A DNA stretch of 64,000 nt from Caldimonas brevitalea (GCF_001017435.1 NZ_CP011371.1:372001-436000), one strand, 5' to 3'; shown: positions 18,857 through 26,760, numbered from the stretch's first letter. A program made the numbers and translations. Notes: generated by a model not told the origin, from the sequence alone.

Positions 18857-19561
18857 ATGGCCACCATTCTTGTTGTTGACGACGAACTCGGCATCCGCGC
18901 GCTGCTCTCGGAGATCCTCTCCGACGAAGGGCACAGCGTTGAGCTGGCTGAGAACGCGGCGCAGGCACGCGCCTTCCGCGAGCACACGCGCCCCGATCTC
19001 GTGCTGCTCGACATCTGGATGCCAGATGTCGACGGCATCACGCTGCTCAAAGAGTGGGGGGCCACCGGGCAGCTGACGATGCCGGTGATCATGATGTCGG
19101 GGCACGGCACGATCGACACCGCGGTGGAGGCGACCAAGTTCGGGGCGATGGCTTTCCTCGAAAAGCCGATCACGCTGCAGAAGCTGCTGCGCTCGGTGGA
19201 GCAGGGCCTGGCGCGCCAGAGCCCGCGCCCGGCGCTGCCGGCGACGCAGCAGGTGATGCTGTCGAGCGGTGGCGCGCGTGAGTTGACGGTGGAGCACACG
19301 CTCGCCTCGCCGCAGACGGCCAACCACAACGCACCACTCGCCCTCGGCCCTCAGTCTGAGCAGGTGTTCGTGCTCGACCGCCCGCTGCGCGAGGCGCGCG
19401 ACGCGTTCGAGAAGGCGTACTTCGAGTTCCACCTGGCCAAGGAGAACGGCAGCATGACACGTGTGGCCGAGAAGACCGGGCTGGAGCGCACCCACCTGTA
19501 CCGCAAGCTGAAGCAGTTGGGCGTGGACTTGTCGCGCAACAAGCGCTCGGGCGGCAATTGA
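18857..19561 (+). CDS. NtrX-like response regulator lacking the AAA+ domain
   Basis: 234 aa. An N-terminal receiver domain carries the phospho-acceptor Asp52 (LLDIWMPDVDG), acidic pair DDE at 8-10 and Lys in FLEKPI. A 70-residue linker leads to a C-terminal Fis-type helix-turn-helix (NGSMTRVAEKTGLERTHLYRKLKQLG). Classical NtrX has a sigma-54-interacting AAA+ ATPase between these parts; here it is absent and the protein is half length. It therefore cannot activate sigma-54 promoters directly and probably acts as an ordinary DNA-binding regulator. Confidence 0.92.
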   Translation: MATILVVDDELGIRALLSEILSDEGHSVELAENAAQARAFREHTRPDLVLLDIWMPDVDGITLLKEWGATGQLTMPVIMMSGHGTIDTAVEATKFGAMAFLEKPITLQKLLRSVEQGLARQSPRPALPATQQVMLSSGGARELTVEHTLASPQTANHNAPLALGPQSEQVFVLDRPLREARDAFEKAYFEFHLAKENGSMTRVAEKTGLERTHLYRKLKQLGVDLSRNKRSGGN

Positions 19562-19587
19562 TCGCCACGCAGAAGTTGCGCTATACT
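19558..19587 (+). promoter_or_regulatory. Likely sigma-70 promoter of tRNA-Phe
   Basis: TTGATC (19558-19563) and TATACT (19582-19587) are separated by 18 nt. The -35 element overlaps the ntrX stop codon. The tRNA begins 14 nt after the -10 box. Confidence 0.6.
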
Positions 19588-19601
19588 CGCAGTCTTTCTA
19601 A

Positions 19602-19677
19602 GGCCTGGTAGCTCAGTTGGTAGAGCAGAGGATTGAAAATCCTTGTGTCGGTGGTTCGATTCCGCCCTAGGCCACCA
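19602..19677 (+). tRNA. tRNA-Phe (GAA)
   Basis: 76-nt cloverleaf starting GGCCTGGTAGCTCAGT. The anticodon GAA is at 19635-19637, the T-arm is GGTTCGATTCC, and the encoded 3' CCA is present. The acceptor stem GGCCTGG/CTAGGCC pairs apart from one mismatch. It marks the boundary between the core block and the accessory region; no duplicated 3' end was found elsewhere in the window. Confidence 0.97.
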
Positions 19678-19684
19678 GAATACG

Positions 19685-19713
19685 ACGCCCAACCGCTCTC
19701 GGTTGGGCGTTTT
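19685..19713 (+). terminator. Rho-independent terminator after tRNA-Phe
   Basis: An 11-bp perfect stem (ACGCCCAACCG / CGGTTGGGCGT) with a CTCT loop is followed directly by a T run. It lies 8 nt after the tRNA end. Confidence 0.9.
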
Positions 19714-19910
19714 GCTTTGGGTGTTTCCCGCGCCAATGCGGGCTTCCGGGCCGTTCTGCCTGTGCCACGGGTCCGTGCCATTGGGCCCGTTTTGGCCTTA
19801 GTTGGATTCCTTCTCGCTCTCTCTTCTCTGAAAAAGAGACTACTTTTTCTAGCCGGCACAAGGAGAAGTCCTTTGGTGACAAGGACTTATGCGTGTGTCG
19901 AATAGAGCGG

Positions 19911-20070
19911 TTGCAAACGATCTTGGTGGAGCAGGGATGGTGAGAAAACTGGGGTGAGCTGCTGCTCACTGCCTCTGCCATGCTGCGACAGCGGTGCAGC
20001 GAATGCACGCCGCCGATCTCATGGCCTTAAGGGCAATGCCGCTTGCGCAAACTAGATCACATGTGAAAAG
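19911..20070. repeat. Left copy of a 160-bp flanking direct repeat (DR-L)
   Basis: Similar over its whole length to 62818-62977. Shared blocks are TTGCAnACGATCTTGG, GGAGCAG, GGTGAGA, GATCTCATnGCCT, AGGGCAA and AGATCACATGnGAAAAG. It contains a perfect hairpin GTGAGC-TGCT-GCTCAC (19954-19969). The right copy has the same stem with a different loop. It lies between tRNA-Phe and the first cassette-type repeat. No gene is visible in 19714-20217. Confidence 0.8.
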
Positions 20071-20090
20071 TATCGACTGGTCAGCTGGGT

Positions 20091-20204
20091 CGAGTAGTTG
20101 ATGAGATGGACGTCTCAACAGTTACTTCCGCTTGTGGCACTTCGATCCCAGTTGCCGCTGCGGAGGTGGTCCGGCACCGGGAGGCCCCCTTTCGTTCGTT
20201 AACC
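20091..20204 (+). repeat. attC-like repeat copy A
   Basis: First member of the repeat family that separates the small ORFs. It has the core GTTGATGA...ACTTCC...GTGGCACTTCGATCC, a GCCGCTGCGG centre, and the 3' box TTCGTTCGTTAACC 14 nt before the next ATG. It follows the flanking repeat directly. Confidence 0.7.
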
Positions 20205-20217
20205 CTCAAGCAACTGC

Positions 20218-20826
20218 ATGCTCGTTCTTTCCCCGGTTGTTGAGGCACCCGCAGCGGCCGAACAGTTCTGGTGCCCTCTGCCTCCGCAGCCTTGGCCGGC
20301 GCGGATCGATCTGTCCGGTTCGTCCTCGGACGGTGAGGTGGCTCTTGTTCTCCTCCAACTCGCCCAATACAACAGGGTCGGGGAGAAGCACGTTTTGTCA
20401 GCTGCCGAGATATCGCGCGCTGAATCACTTGTATTGCCTGGCGGTTTAGCGGTTCGTGCCGGCAACAAGGAGGTGTTGCCGTCGTGTTGCTGCGGACTTG
20501 AAGGTTGGATCGAGTGGGACCTTCTGCTCGAAAATTCAGTTTCTCCTTGGATGGGGCACGACCCCTCTCCCTGGATCGAGAGGGTGGGGGAGTCATACGT
20601 TCTCTGGCCGGATGAAGGAATCTCTCAGTCACAGCGCGAAGAAGCATGCATCTTCTTTGGCCGAGATGTCCTCACGGACCAGTTGTCGAAGGTGCTCGCT
20701 TGTCTTCAGGCCTTCTCAGGGAGGATCGTCGAGGTTGCCGGCAAGCACGTGCCTGGTTTCGCGTCTGATCTAGAAATGGCCTTCCGTAACGCGTTCGCGT
20801 CTCCGGCAACACCCATCGAGGCCTAG
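20218..20826 (+). CDS. Cassette-type hypothetical protein 1
   Basis: 202 aa, not recognised. It is soluble, without signal peptide or membrane helix, and has paired cysteines (SCCCGL) and several Trp-rich stretches (WPDEGISQSQRE). It starts 14 nt after repeat copy A, and its stop codon TAG lies in GCCTAGC, the first heptamer of repeat copy B. That is how integron cassette genes end. Base composition is less GC-rich than the core genes to the left. The exact start is uncertain. Confidence 0.6.
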   Translation: MLVLSPVVEAPAAAEQFWCPLPPQPWPARIDLSGSSSDGEVALVLLQLAQYNRVGEKHVLSAAEISRAESLVLPGGLAVRAGNKEVLPSCCCGLEGWIEWDLLLENSVSPWMGHDPSPWIERVGESYVLWPDEGISQSQREEACIFFGRDVLTDQLSKVLACLQAFSGRIVEVAGKHVPGFASDLEMAFRNAFASPATPIEA

Positions 20827-20965
20827 CTCCCTATAGATACTTCCTGCTAACTCAATTCGTTGACAATCGTGGACGTCCCGCCAGGCACTTCCCAGCGTGG
20901 CACTTCGACGTCGTCTACCGCTGCCTGGCTCCTTATGGGTGGGAAAGCCGCATACATTCTTAGGC
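20821..20965 (+). repeat. attC-like repeat copy B
   Basis: Begins with GCCTAGC (overlapping the upstream stop) and ends with CTTAGGC, nearly its reverse complement, as R''/R' boxes of attC should be. The internal core GTCCCGCCAGGCACTTCCC and GTGGCACTTCGACG is well conserved. Confidence 0.75.
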
Positions 20966-20969
20966 GCAT

Positions 20970-21200
20970 ATGTCCTGGAAGTACCGAGTTGTGCGAAACG
21001 CAGATGGCCTGCGGATCTTCGATGTCTACTACAGCGAAGCAGGAGAGCCGATAGCTACCCATGTAGCGCCGACCTACGTTTATGGCGAAACGGTTTCAGA
21101 CTTGTACGAGCAGATGCTTCTGATGATGGAGGCGCTGGAACAGCCCGTGTTGGATGAGGCAGAAATCGGACGTATGAAGGACTTGAATGAGCATGAGTAA
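20970..21200 (+). CDS. Cassette-type small hypothetical protein 2
   Basis: 76 aa, not recognised by name. The sequence looks genuinely coding (KYRVVRNADGLRIFDVYYSEAGEP, then an acidic helical C-terminus with DLYEQMLLMMEALEQP). Soluble and acidic. The ATG lies 5 nt after the 3' box of copy B; the stop lies in GAGTAAC, an R''-like heptamer. Such small acidic proteins are common as integron cassette products. Confidence 0.7.
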   Translation: MSWKYRVVRNADGLRIFDVYYSEAGEPIATHVAPTYVYGETVSDLYEQMLLMMEALEQPVLDEAEIGRMKDLNEHE

Positions 21201-21240
21201 CGATTGGTGTTGTGGTGGTCGTCGGCGGGCGACCCGATTG

Positions 21241-21348
21241 GACTCGTTGCGTATTTACGAGCACGAACGTCCCACCCGGCACTTCCCACTTGTGCCACGT
21301 CGACGTTCTTTGCCGCAGCACGAAGGTCGGGGATGCAGAGGTCTGAAC
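21241..21348 (+). repeat. attC-like repeat copy C
   Basis: The core is recognisable (ACTCGTTG...GAACGTCCCACCCGGCACTTCCCA...GTGCCACGTCGACG, then GCCGCAGCACG). The 3' box is degenerate (GGTCTGAACC). It precedes the ORF at 21371. Confidence 0.6.
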
Positions 21349-21370
21349 CTTTGAGGGTGTCGAGTCAATA

Positions 21371-21652
21371 ATGAAGCCGATGCTGCATGTGGACTTCAAC
21401 GAAATGGTGGAGTCCGACCTTGTGTTGCTATCCGCTGGCGACGTCAAGCTCGACTCGCGTGGCGAAGCGATTTTGCTACGTCAGGGGTTGGAAGTGATGG
21501 TGTACGAGGATGACAGCGACGAAAGGGGGCGTCCTGACAGGTTGGTAGCAACCGGAGTTGTGGAGAGAAACCGGTCGACTGGTTGGGGCGCTCACGTTAG
21601 GTGGTGTTGTCGCATTGATGGCGGCGGTATACGTCATGAGTCAGAACTTTGA
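21371..21652 (+). CDS. Cassette-type small hypothetical protein 3
   Basis: 93 aa, not recognised. Acidic, with no signal or membrane segment. The segment LLRQGLEVMVYEDDSDERGRPDRLVATGVVERN resembles a small beta-barrel, but no family can be named. It lies between repeat copies C and D. The 3' flank 21653-21714 holds only a tiny 22-codon frame (21682-21750). Confidence 0.55.
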   Translation: MKPMLHVDFNEMVESDLVLLSAGDVKLDSRGEAILLRQGLEVMVYEDDSDERGRPDRLVATGVVERNRSTGWGAHVRWCCRIDGGGIRHESEL

Positions 21653-21714
21653 TTCTGCTGCCTCCTTGTAAAGGGATAAGCCATGACTGCACAGCACTTC
21701 GCTGCGTTCTTTCG

Positions 21715-21880
21715 TCTAGAGGACGTGCCTACGGCACTTGGTTCATATTGAACTGCAGATGCTTCCCCTTCGCGCCTCGTTGACGAACATGAACGCATCA
21801 GTAACTTCCCATCGTGGCACTGCGATGCCGACCGTCAAAAATAATTGAGGCTGGTTCAGCACGGTGAAGCCGGTTCAATC
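21715..21880 (+). repeat. attC-like repeat copy D
   Basis: It shares with copy F an upstream extension (CTAGnGGACGTGCC...CGGCA) and then the core GTTGACGAACATGAACG...ACTTCCCATCGTGGCACTGCGATGCC. The 3' arm is diverged (GGTTCAGCACGGTGAAGCC). It ends about 15 nt before the next ATG. Confidence 0.6.
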
Positions 21881-21894
21881 AAGCGGTCGCCAAA

Positions 21895-22305
21895 ATGTCA
21901 TCCGTCGAATTACGAGCTCCGATCCTGGCGGCTGTGCAGTCGTTGTTGCGTCCGCTAGGATACCGGAAATCCGCAAGTCTCTTCGCGCGTCAATCGGAAG
22001 ATGTTGTGCACCTTGTCGAAGTACAGGGGTCTCGACACAGCACGTCAACTGACGCAAAGTTCACGGTAAACGTCGCTGTGTTTGCTTCGGCGCTTGTCTA
22101 TCCGGACGTGCGTGACGTAACGAAGCCGTCTATTGCGGGCGCACACTGGCGAAAACGGCTTGGTCGCTTGTCACGCGAGAATGAGGACGTATGGTGGAGG
22201 GTATCCACTATCGAACAGGCGGAAGCTGTGGCCCACGACATCGCGGTCCGTCTTGAGCAGTACGCGATCCTGCGCTCTTGGCCTTGCCTAACCTCGCCGC
22301 GTTAG
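21895..22305 (+). CDS. DUF4304-like cassette protein
   Basis: 136 aa. The pattern LLRPLGYRKSASLFARQSEDVVHLVEVQGSRHS, then FTVNVAVF and HWRKRLGRLSRENEDVWWRV, matches the DUF4304 family of small soluble proteins of unknown function, often found in immunity-like or cassette contexts. ATG 21895 follows repeat copy D. The C-terminus (LRSWPCLTSPR) may be altered compared with relatives. No promoter of its own is visible. Confidence 0.65.
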   Translation: MSSVELRAPILAAVQSLLRPLGYRKSASLFARQSEDVVHLVEVQGSRHSTSTDAKFTVNVAVFASALVYPDVRDVTKPSIAGAHWRKRLGRLSRENEDVWWRVSTIEQAEAVAHDIAVRLEQYAILRSWPCLTSPR

Positions 22306-22437
22306 CGACTCTTTGGAATTCTGGTTGTAATCCTGGCCTTACAGAGCATCAGCGCAACGGCTTTCTCGCTCGGCTCAACAAGCTTGAGCGTCAGTCGCAA
22401 AATGGCGGTTAGCACTCTTTCCAGTGCCTTCCCCCAA

Positions 22438-22555
22438 AATCAACTCGTTGATGAACATGACAGACACGCCAGGCACTTCCCGTCGTGGCACTTCGATGTC
22501 TTTCACGGCAGTGCGGCAGGTTCGAGACGGGGAAGCTCCACACTATCTATTCGGT
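22438..22555 (+). repeat. attC-like repeat copy E
   Basis: AATCAACTCGTTGATGAACATGA begins the 5' arm, followed by ACGCCAGGCACTTCCCGTCGTGGCACTTCGATG. The 3' arm is GAGACGGGGAAGCTCC with the box CTATTCGGTACTGC. An in-frame ORF extension from 22384 runs through this copy and is judged non-coding. Confidence 0.7.
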
Positions 22556-22560
22556 ACTGC

Positions 22561-23037
22561 ATGCTAGCCACCTGGAAGCAACTCACAATAGTCCCTTCGG
22601 CGGAGGCGCTCGCCGCTCTTCGTGATCGATGGGGATGGCTGGTCCCCGAGACAATGGAAGCATTCATGTGCTCCGCCGCAGGGGACGTGTTCTTCGAGGC
22701 GCCGGATCGGTCGATTCATTGGCTAGACACCGGACAAGGTCAACTTGCTCAGGTGTCAGATACTCGGGATCTCTTTCTAGCCGCTCTTCGAGACGATGCG
22801 GGTGCTGAATGGTTTCTTGCACCGGTCGTCGATCAATTGTTGGCTGAAGGTAAGTTGCTGGCAGAAGGCCAGTGCTTCGCATTCAAAGTGCTGCCAATAC
22901 TGGGTGGTACCTATGCAGCAGAAAACATGGTTCCTATGTCAGCCGCAGAGTGGTATGGGTTCTCCGGGCATGTGCATCACCAAATCAAAGATCTTCCTGA
23001 AGGAACTTCGATGTCCTTCAAGATAAGTGATGCCTGA
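22561..23037 (+). CDS. DUF1851 / Tdi1-type immunity-like cassette protein
   Basis: 158 aa from ATG 22561, directly after repeat copy E. The features match the DUF1851 C-terminal domain of T6SS immunity protein Tdi1 relatives: FMCSAAGDVFFEAPDRSIHWLDTGQG, then QCFAFKVLPILGGTYAAENMVPMS, then HVHHQIKDLPEG. Such proteins neutralise a cognate effector by direct binding. No effector gene is adjacent, which fits capture as a solitary cassette (orphan immunity). The stop codon TGA lies in GCCTGAC, the first heptamer of repeat copy F. Confidence 0.7.
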   Translation: MLATWKQLTIVPSAEALAALRDRWGWLVPETMEAFMCSAAGDVFFEAPDRSIHWLDTGQGQLAQVSDTRDLFLAALRDDAGAEWFLAPVVDQLLAEGKLLAEGQCFAFKVLPILGGTYAAENMVPMSAAEWYGFSGHVHHQIKDLPEGTSMSFKISDA

Positions 23038-23201
23038 CACGTTCATCTAGTGGACGTGCCGGCGGCAGGTCGCTCGTGTCGAACTCCTTGCTCGTTGATG
23101 AACATGAACGTCCCGCCAGGCACTTCCCATCGTGGCACTTTGGTGCCGGTTGTCTCAACGTGGCCAGATTGGGACGGGGAAGTCCATTTCATTCGTTAGC
23201 C
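23033..23201 (+). repeat. attC-like repeat copy F
   Basis: Starts GCCTGAC over the upstream stop codon. It has the full core GTTGATGAACATGAACGTCCCGC...CACTTCCCATCGTGGCACTT and 3' arm GGGACGGGGAAGTCCATTTC, and ends with box GTTAGCC. One of the best-preserved copies. Confidence 0.8.
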
Positions 23202-23224
23202 ATTTGCTCACCTGAACCTCAGCC

Positions 23225-24028
23225 ATGCTCAGAAACTTCGCCACGATTTGCGCGCTCATCCTCTCGGCACTTGGAATCTCCTCCGCGCAAGCGAATGACA
23301 CGCCCAACGCGAAGGAGAAGCTCGCGGTGAAGCCGGGCGACCTCATTGTTCAACAAGACAGGAACGGCTGGAGCGCTATCAAGATTCTTGCCGTCGATCC
23401 CTGGCCTGACGGAACGGCAGCTGCTCATTGTTTGACATACAAAGCGGTTCCAAGCAAGCCAACCGTCGAGTCTCTCACTCGCGCAGCGGTTCTGGTTTGG
23501 CACGCTCCAATTGATGCAGCCAGCTTCAGCCACGGGTGGGAACGGATTGGAAATCAAGCGCCCTCCAAGGAGGAGTTGATTGGCTTTGTCGAGTACCTCA
23601 AGCTGACTGACTTTCCGCGCTATATCAGCTTCACTGGCCAAGACTCCAAGGAGATTGTTCGAAAAGCCAATGAGCACTACAAGCTTGCATACACACTCGG
23701 TGACCAAGGCAAGAGAACGGAGGCTATTGCCGAGTACAGCCAACCCATTGAGCTATTCCCGCTTTTCTACGAAGCCATCGACAACCGCGCATTTATTTAC
23801 ATGGAGCTCGGAAAGATCCGGGAAGCCCTCCGTGATTTTGAGCAATCTCTGCGCGTGAACCCAAATGGAATGGCAGCCTTCTTCTCAAAGGGAGAGTGTC
23901 TTATGAAGCTTGGTGACCTCAAAGCCGCCAAAGATATATTCCAGGAAGGTCAAACTCGCTTTCCCGAGCAACGAGCCACGTTCACAAAGTTTCTCGAACA
24001 AGTTCGTGCATTGCAGAAAAATGGCTAA
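23225..24028 (+). CDS. Exported TPR-repeat cassette protein
   Basis: 267 aa. Sec signal peptide (about 1-23, ending AQA). A roughly 110-residue N-terminal region (KPGDLIVQQDRNGWSAIKIL) is of unknown fold. The C-terminal half holds about three tetratricopeptide repeats: NEHYKLAYTLGDQGKRTEAIAEYSQ, then FYEAIDNRAFIYMELGKIREALRDFEQ, then AAFFSKGECLMKLGDLKAAKDIF. Probably a periplasmic protein-interaction factor. The stop TAA lies in GGCTAAC, which exactly complements the GTTAGCC that opens this cassette, as expected for a circularised attC. Confidence 0.75.
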   Translation: MLRNFATICALILSALGISSAQANDTPNAKEKLAVKPGDLIVQQDRNGWSAIKILAVDPWPDGTAAAHCLTYKAVPSKPTVESLTRAAVLVWHAPIDAASFSHGWERIGNQAPSKEELIGFVEYLKLTDFPRYISFTGQDSKEIVRKANEHYKLAYTLGDQGKRTEAIAEYSQPIELFPLFYEAIDNRAFIYMELGKIREALRDFEQSLRVNPNGMAAFFSKGECLMKLGDLKAAKDIFQEGQTRFPEQRATFTKFLEQVRALQKNG

Positions 24029-24231
24029 CCGCTTCGAGCGGACGTCATCCGGCAAGCGAGACCTGTAGCTTGAGCCGAACTAGAAATGCTTTTCTCTCGA
24101 ATCAACTCATTGGCTAACATGACCATCCCGCCAGGCACTTCCCGTCGTGGCGCTTCGATGTTGTCTGTCCCGGTGCTGCTTTGAGCATGAACCGGTTCGC
24201 TATGCAGCTTGATTCAAGTTCATTCGTGCCG
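24023..24231 (+). repeat. attC-like repeat copy G
   Basis: Begins GGCTAAC at the upstream stop, followed by a CCGCTTCGAGCGG hairpin. It has the core CATCCCGCCAGGCACTTCCCGTCGTGGCGCTTCGATG, and its 3' end is CATTCGTGCC. It is the longest copy (about 209 bp). Confidence 0.7.
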
Positions 24232-24244
24232 AATCAGTAGTGCC

Positions 24245-25732
24245 ATGGCAACCACAATGCAGTCAAAGGCTGCCATGCTGACTCGGCACCTCTGCAATCC
24301 AATCCTGGCGGCAGTCGCCCTTGCGGTTGTTGCGCTCCCGGGGGCAGCATTGACGCCGGTCGCCGCGATCGACGAAGCGTTCAGACAGAAGAACTGGGCA
24401 GAGATCGAACGCCGCAGTCTGCGCTGGGCTCAGGAAATCAATCCGGACGTCTTGGAAGTGCAGGCGATGGCGGCAGCCGGAATGACGGACGAGGCCATCG
24501 CCGCCGCCCGCAAGTCGCAGCCCTGGCAACATCCCCGCCTGCTGTTGGCGGCCGCCGACGGAAGCGACCTGCCTACGCCGCGGAAGCTCGAGATCGTCAA
24601 GGCGGCCTTCGCGGCAGCGCAGGCCGACGCCATTCCTTCTCGATCCCGGGTAGAAGGTCTGGCCCAAGTGGCCATTGTCTTTGCGCGCCTCAGCGCAGAT
24701 GACAGTGCTCATCAGGCGTTCGAAGCAGCCATGGCGAACGCGAAGCTGAATTCGAGGGACGGCGCTTACGGCATCCTTGCAGACGGTCTCGTGCCGGTCA
24801 CGGGGACAACGGACGCGCCGATGTGGATGCTGGATGGGGTCGCGAGCCAGGTTGGCGACCTCCCCGCCAGTGACGAAGTAAGGGTTCATCGGGCGTTGGC
24901 CCTCGGATACTTTCGAGTCCACCAGACAAAGAAGGCAAATGCCCAGCTGGCCATCGCACTCTCTGGCGCGCAGAAATTGAGCGAACGGCGGGAGAAGCGT
25001 GTAGCCGTCCAATCGCTTGCGAGACTTGCTCTCGACAATGACGAGCTCGACTTCGCCCGCCGGCACGGCGATCTCGACGAACTCGGCGTCGAACTTGCCG
25101 TCTACTACGCGCGCAGGAACGAGCAAGTGAAGGCCTTGGCGGAAATCGCAAAGCTGGGGTCGGGTAACCTGTACGTGTCGCCTAAGCAGGCAGCGGCGCT
25201 GACGATCATCAACGATGCGATCGAACGACGCGCTACGCATACAGCAATGACCTACTGCGCCATGCTGTGCCAATCCCTCGGGACCTACGAAATCAAAGTC
25301 AGGACACGCATCGGCCAACTCCAGGCACAAGAAGGACAACGCGACAGCGCGAAAGCGAACTTCTTGCGTGCCAAGGAATTGTTGCCTCTAGATCCTCAGA
25401 TCGCAGCAAGGGACGTACTGGCAACGCTCGACCTGGCACTCGCGGCCGAGGCATCGGGCTTGCATGCCCTCGCGAAGGAAGCCGTCGAGGCCGCGGTGGA
25501 GCAGACCATGTATGTCTCACTCGCCCGGCGGAAGGCCGAGCGGCCTCTGTCCGAAGCACGTTCTTCGTATGCGCTTGCCGAGTTGGGCGACCGAGCCAAG
25601 GCAACTGAGATGCTGCTACGTGCATGGTCCGGAACCAGAGACCTCGCAGACGACTATCTTGGCGGGAAGCGGGAGAAGGCGGAGACACTTCTGGCAATCG
25701 CGCGGGCTGCGCGCGTCTTAGCAGCTCGTTGA
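24245..25732 (+). CDS. Large exported helical-repeat cassette protein
   Basis: 495 aa from ATG 24245 (in-frame starts at 24209 and 24272 are possible). A hydrophobic N-terminal segment (about 20-40) looks like a signal peptide. The rest is Ala-rich alpha-helical repeat resembling TPR/SEL1 solenoids (DEAIAAARKSQ, KKANAQLAIALSGAQ, AKANFLRAKELL). Not recognised as a named family. It is much larger and more GC-rich than its neighbours. Its stop TGA is inside repeat copy H (GCTCGTTGA), so copy H may be truncated at its 5' end or the gene may have read into it. Confidence 0.65.
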   Translation: MATTMQSKAAMLTRHLCNPILAAVALAVVALPGAALTPVAAIDEAFRQKNWAEIERRSLRWAQEINPDVLEVQAMAAAGMTDEAIAAARKSQPWQHPRLLLAAADGSDLPTPRKLEIVKAAFAAAQADAIPSRSRVEGLAQVAIVFARLSADDSAHQAFEAAMANAKLNSRDGAYGILADGLVPVTGTTDAPMWMLDGVASQVGDLPASDEVRVHRALALGYFRVHQTKKANAQLAIALSGAQKLSERREKRVAVQSLARLALDNDELDFARRHGDLDELGVELAVYYARRNEQVKALAEIAKLGSGNLYVSPKQAAALTIINDAIERRATHTAMTYCAMLCQSLGTYEIKVRTRIGQLQAQEGQRDSAKANFLRAKELLPLDPQIAARDVLATLDLALAAEASGLHALAKEAVEAAVEQTMYVSLARRKAERPLSEARSSYALAELGDRAKATEMLLRAWSGTRDLADDYLGGKREKAETLLAIARAARVLAAR

Positions 25733-25833
25733 CGACCATGAACCTCCCGCCAGGCACTTCCCATCGTGGCACTTCGATGCCGAGCGCCGCAATACTGTTT
25801 GGTCGGAGCGGCGAGGTCCCATTCATTCGTGAG
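25720..25833 (+). repeat. attC-like repeat copy H
   Basis: Full core CTCGTTGACGACCATGAACCTCCCGC...CACTTCCCATCGTGGCACTTCGATGCC, with 3' arm GCGAGGTCCCATTCATTC and box GTGAGGA. The box itself provides a GAGGAG ribosome-binding site 4 nt before the next ATG. Confidence 0.75.
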
Positions 25834-25838
25834 GAGCG

Positions 25839-26105
25839 ATGGACGAATTGATTGCCGCCCTTGGTTGGTTAATCGTAGACGTGCTCCTGGTTGGCACTGG
25901 TCGACTAGTTGTTAGGCTCTTCAGCGTTGGCAAGTGGCGCGGCGAGCGACTCGATGAGGCCGAAGGCCGTACACATTCCGCGGCCGGCTCTCTTACCTTT
26001 GTCTTGAACGGTAAACGCGTGGTGACGCACACGGGGCTCTTGTTTGTCGGCGTCTCCTTCTACATCATCCTGGCTGTGGTTCTCATGGCTGCGCTTGGTG
26101 GCTAG
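25839..26105 (+). CDS. Small two-helix membrane cassette protein
   Basis: 88 aa. Two hydrophobic segments (about 5-30 and 63-86) flank a polar loop (GKWRGERLDEAEGRTHSAAGS). Inner-membrane location inferred; function unknown. The ATG follows the GAGGAG in repeat copy H, and the stop TAG lies in GGCTAGC, the first heptamer of copy I. Small membrane proteins of this kind are frequent integron cassette products. Confidence 0.7.
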   Translation: MDELIAALGWLIVDVLLVGTGRLVVRLFSVGKWRGERLDEAEGRTHSAAGSLTFVLNGKRVVTHTGLLFVGVSFYIILAVVLMAALGG

Positions 26106-26275
26106 CGTGCAATGTTGGTCGACTGTGTTCAAAATGGGATTACCGAACGGAACCCGCTGAGGGAGTTCGTTGATTGACAAGAACGTCCCGCCAGGCACTT
26201 CCCGTCGTGGCGCGTCGGTGCCGTACTCCGCTGCACCGCGGGCACCTCGGGACTGGAGAGCCCATTTCATTAGGT
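26100..26275 (+). repeat. attC-like repeat copy I
   Basis: GGCTAGC over the upstream stop. Core GAACGTCCCGCCAGGCACTTCCCGTCGTGGCGC, 3' arm GGACTGGAGAGCCCATTTCA, and box ATTAGGT. Confidence 0.75.
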
Positions 26276-26292
26276 AGACTGGAGAGCCGCGT

Positions 26293-26760
26293 ATGAACGC
26301 CGACGACCCGCGCATTCGTTACGAGTTCGTTCATGGCCAGGCGGTCTACTTTCCGTCTACGAACGCCTGGGCCGAGATACTGAGCGAAAGGGCTCTTGCT
26401 GGCCTTCCTGTCTCACTTCCCGACGCCATCGCCGGGTGGCTACAACAGTATGGTCAGTTTGAGGTTGCGGCTCTTGGCTTGGTCCGAGCTCGCTGGTCCG
26501 CGCAGTGGCATTCGCTCTCGCTGCTTCGCCTTAATGGTCACTACTATCGGGTTCACTTCGAAAACGTCGTGTGTCACAACTGCAATCAGAGGTGTGGCCC
26601 GTCAGCGACACCGGACACGGTAGCGTACGCAGGAACGAATATCGATTCCAAAGACATCTGGGCCGAGTTTGACCGTTTGCCACTCCAAAGCTGCCCGCAT
26701 TGCCATGAAGTTCTACGTCATCGCCAAACCGTTTGGCTTGCCTCGCCCGATGCAGCCTAA
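26293..26760 (+). CDS. Cassette protein with putative zinc-binding cysteines
   Basis: 155 aa, soluble, unrecognised. CHNC (about 95-98) and CPHC (about 135-138) could form one zinc site. The N-terminal half contains FPSTNAWAEILSERALAGLPVSLPDAIAGWLQQYGQFEVAALGLVRARWSAQW-type segments with many aromatics. The ATG lies about 17 nt after the 3' box of copy I. The stop TAA lies in GCCTAAC, a perfect RYYYAAC heptamer that opens copy J. Confidence 0.7.
   Translation: MNADDPRIRYEFVHGQAVYFPSTNAWAEILSERALAGLPVSLPDAIAGWLQQYGQFEVAALGLVRARWSAQWHSLSLLRLNGHYYRVHFENVVCHNCNQRCGPSATPDTVAYAGTNIDSKDIWAEFDRLPLQSCPHCHEVLRHRQTVWLASPDAA

Noticed and set aside
19602..20070. tRNA-Phe 3' end as the island attachment site
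   Set aside because: No second copy of the tRNA 3' end (TTCGATTCCGCCCTAGGCCACCA type) was found at the right side of the accessory region; the flanking direct repeat is a different sequence.
22384..22560. N-terminal extension of the DUF1851 protein
   Set aside because: This stretch is repeat copy E. The family similarity starts after ATG 22561.
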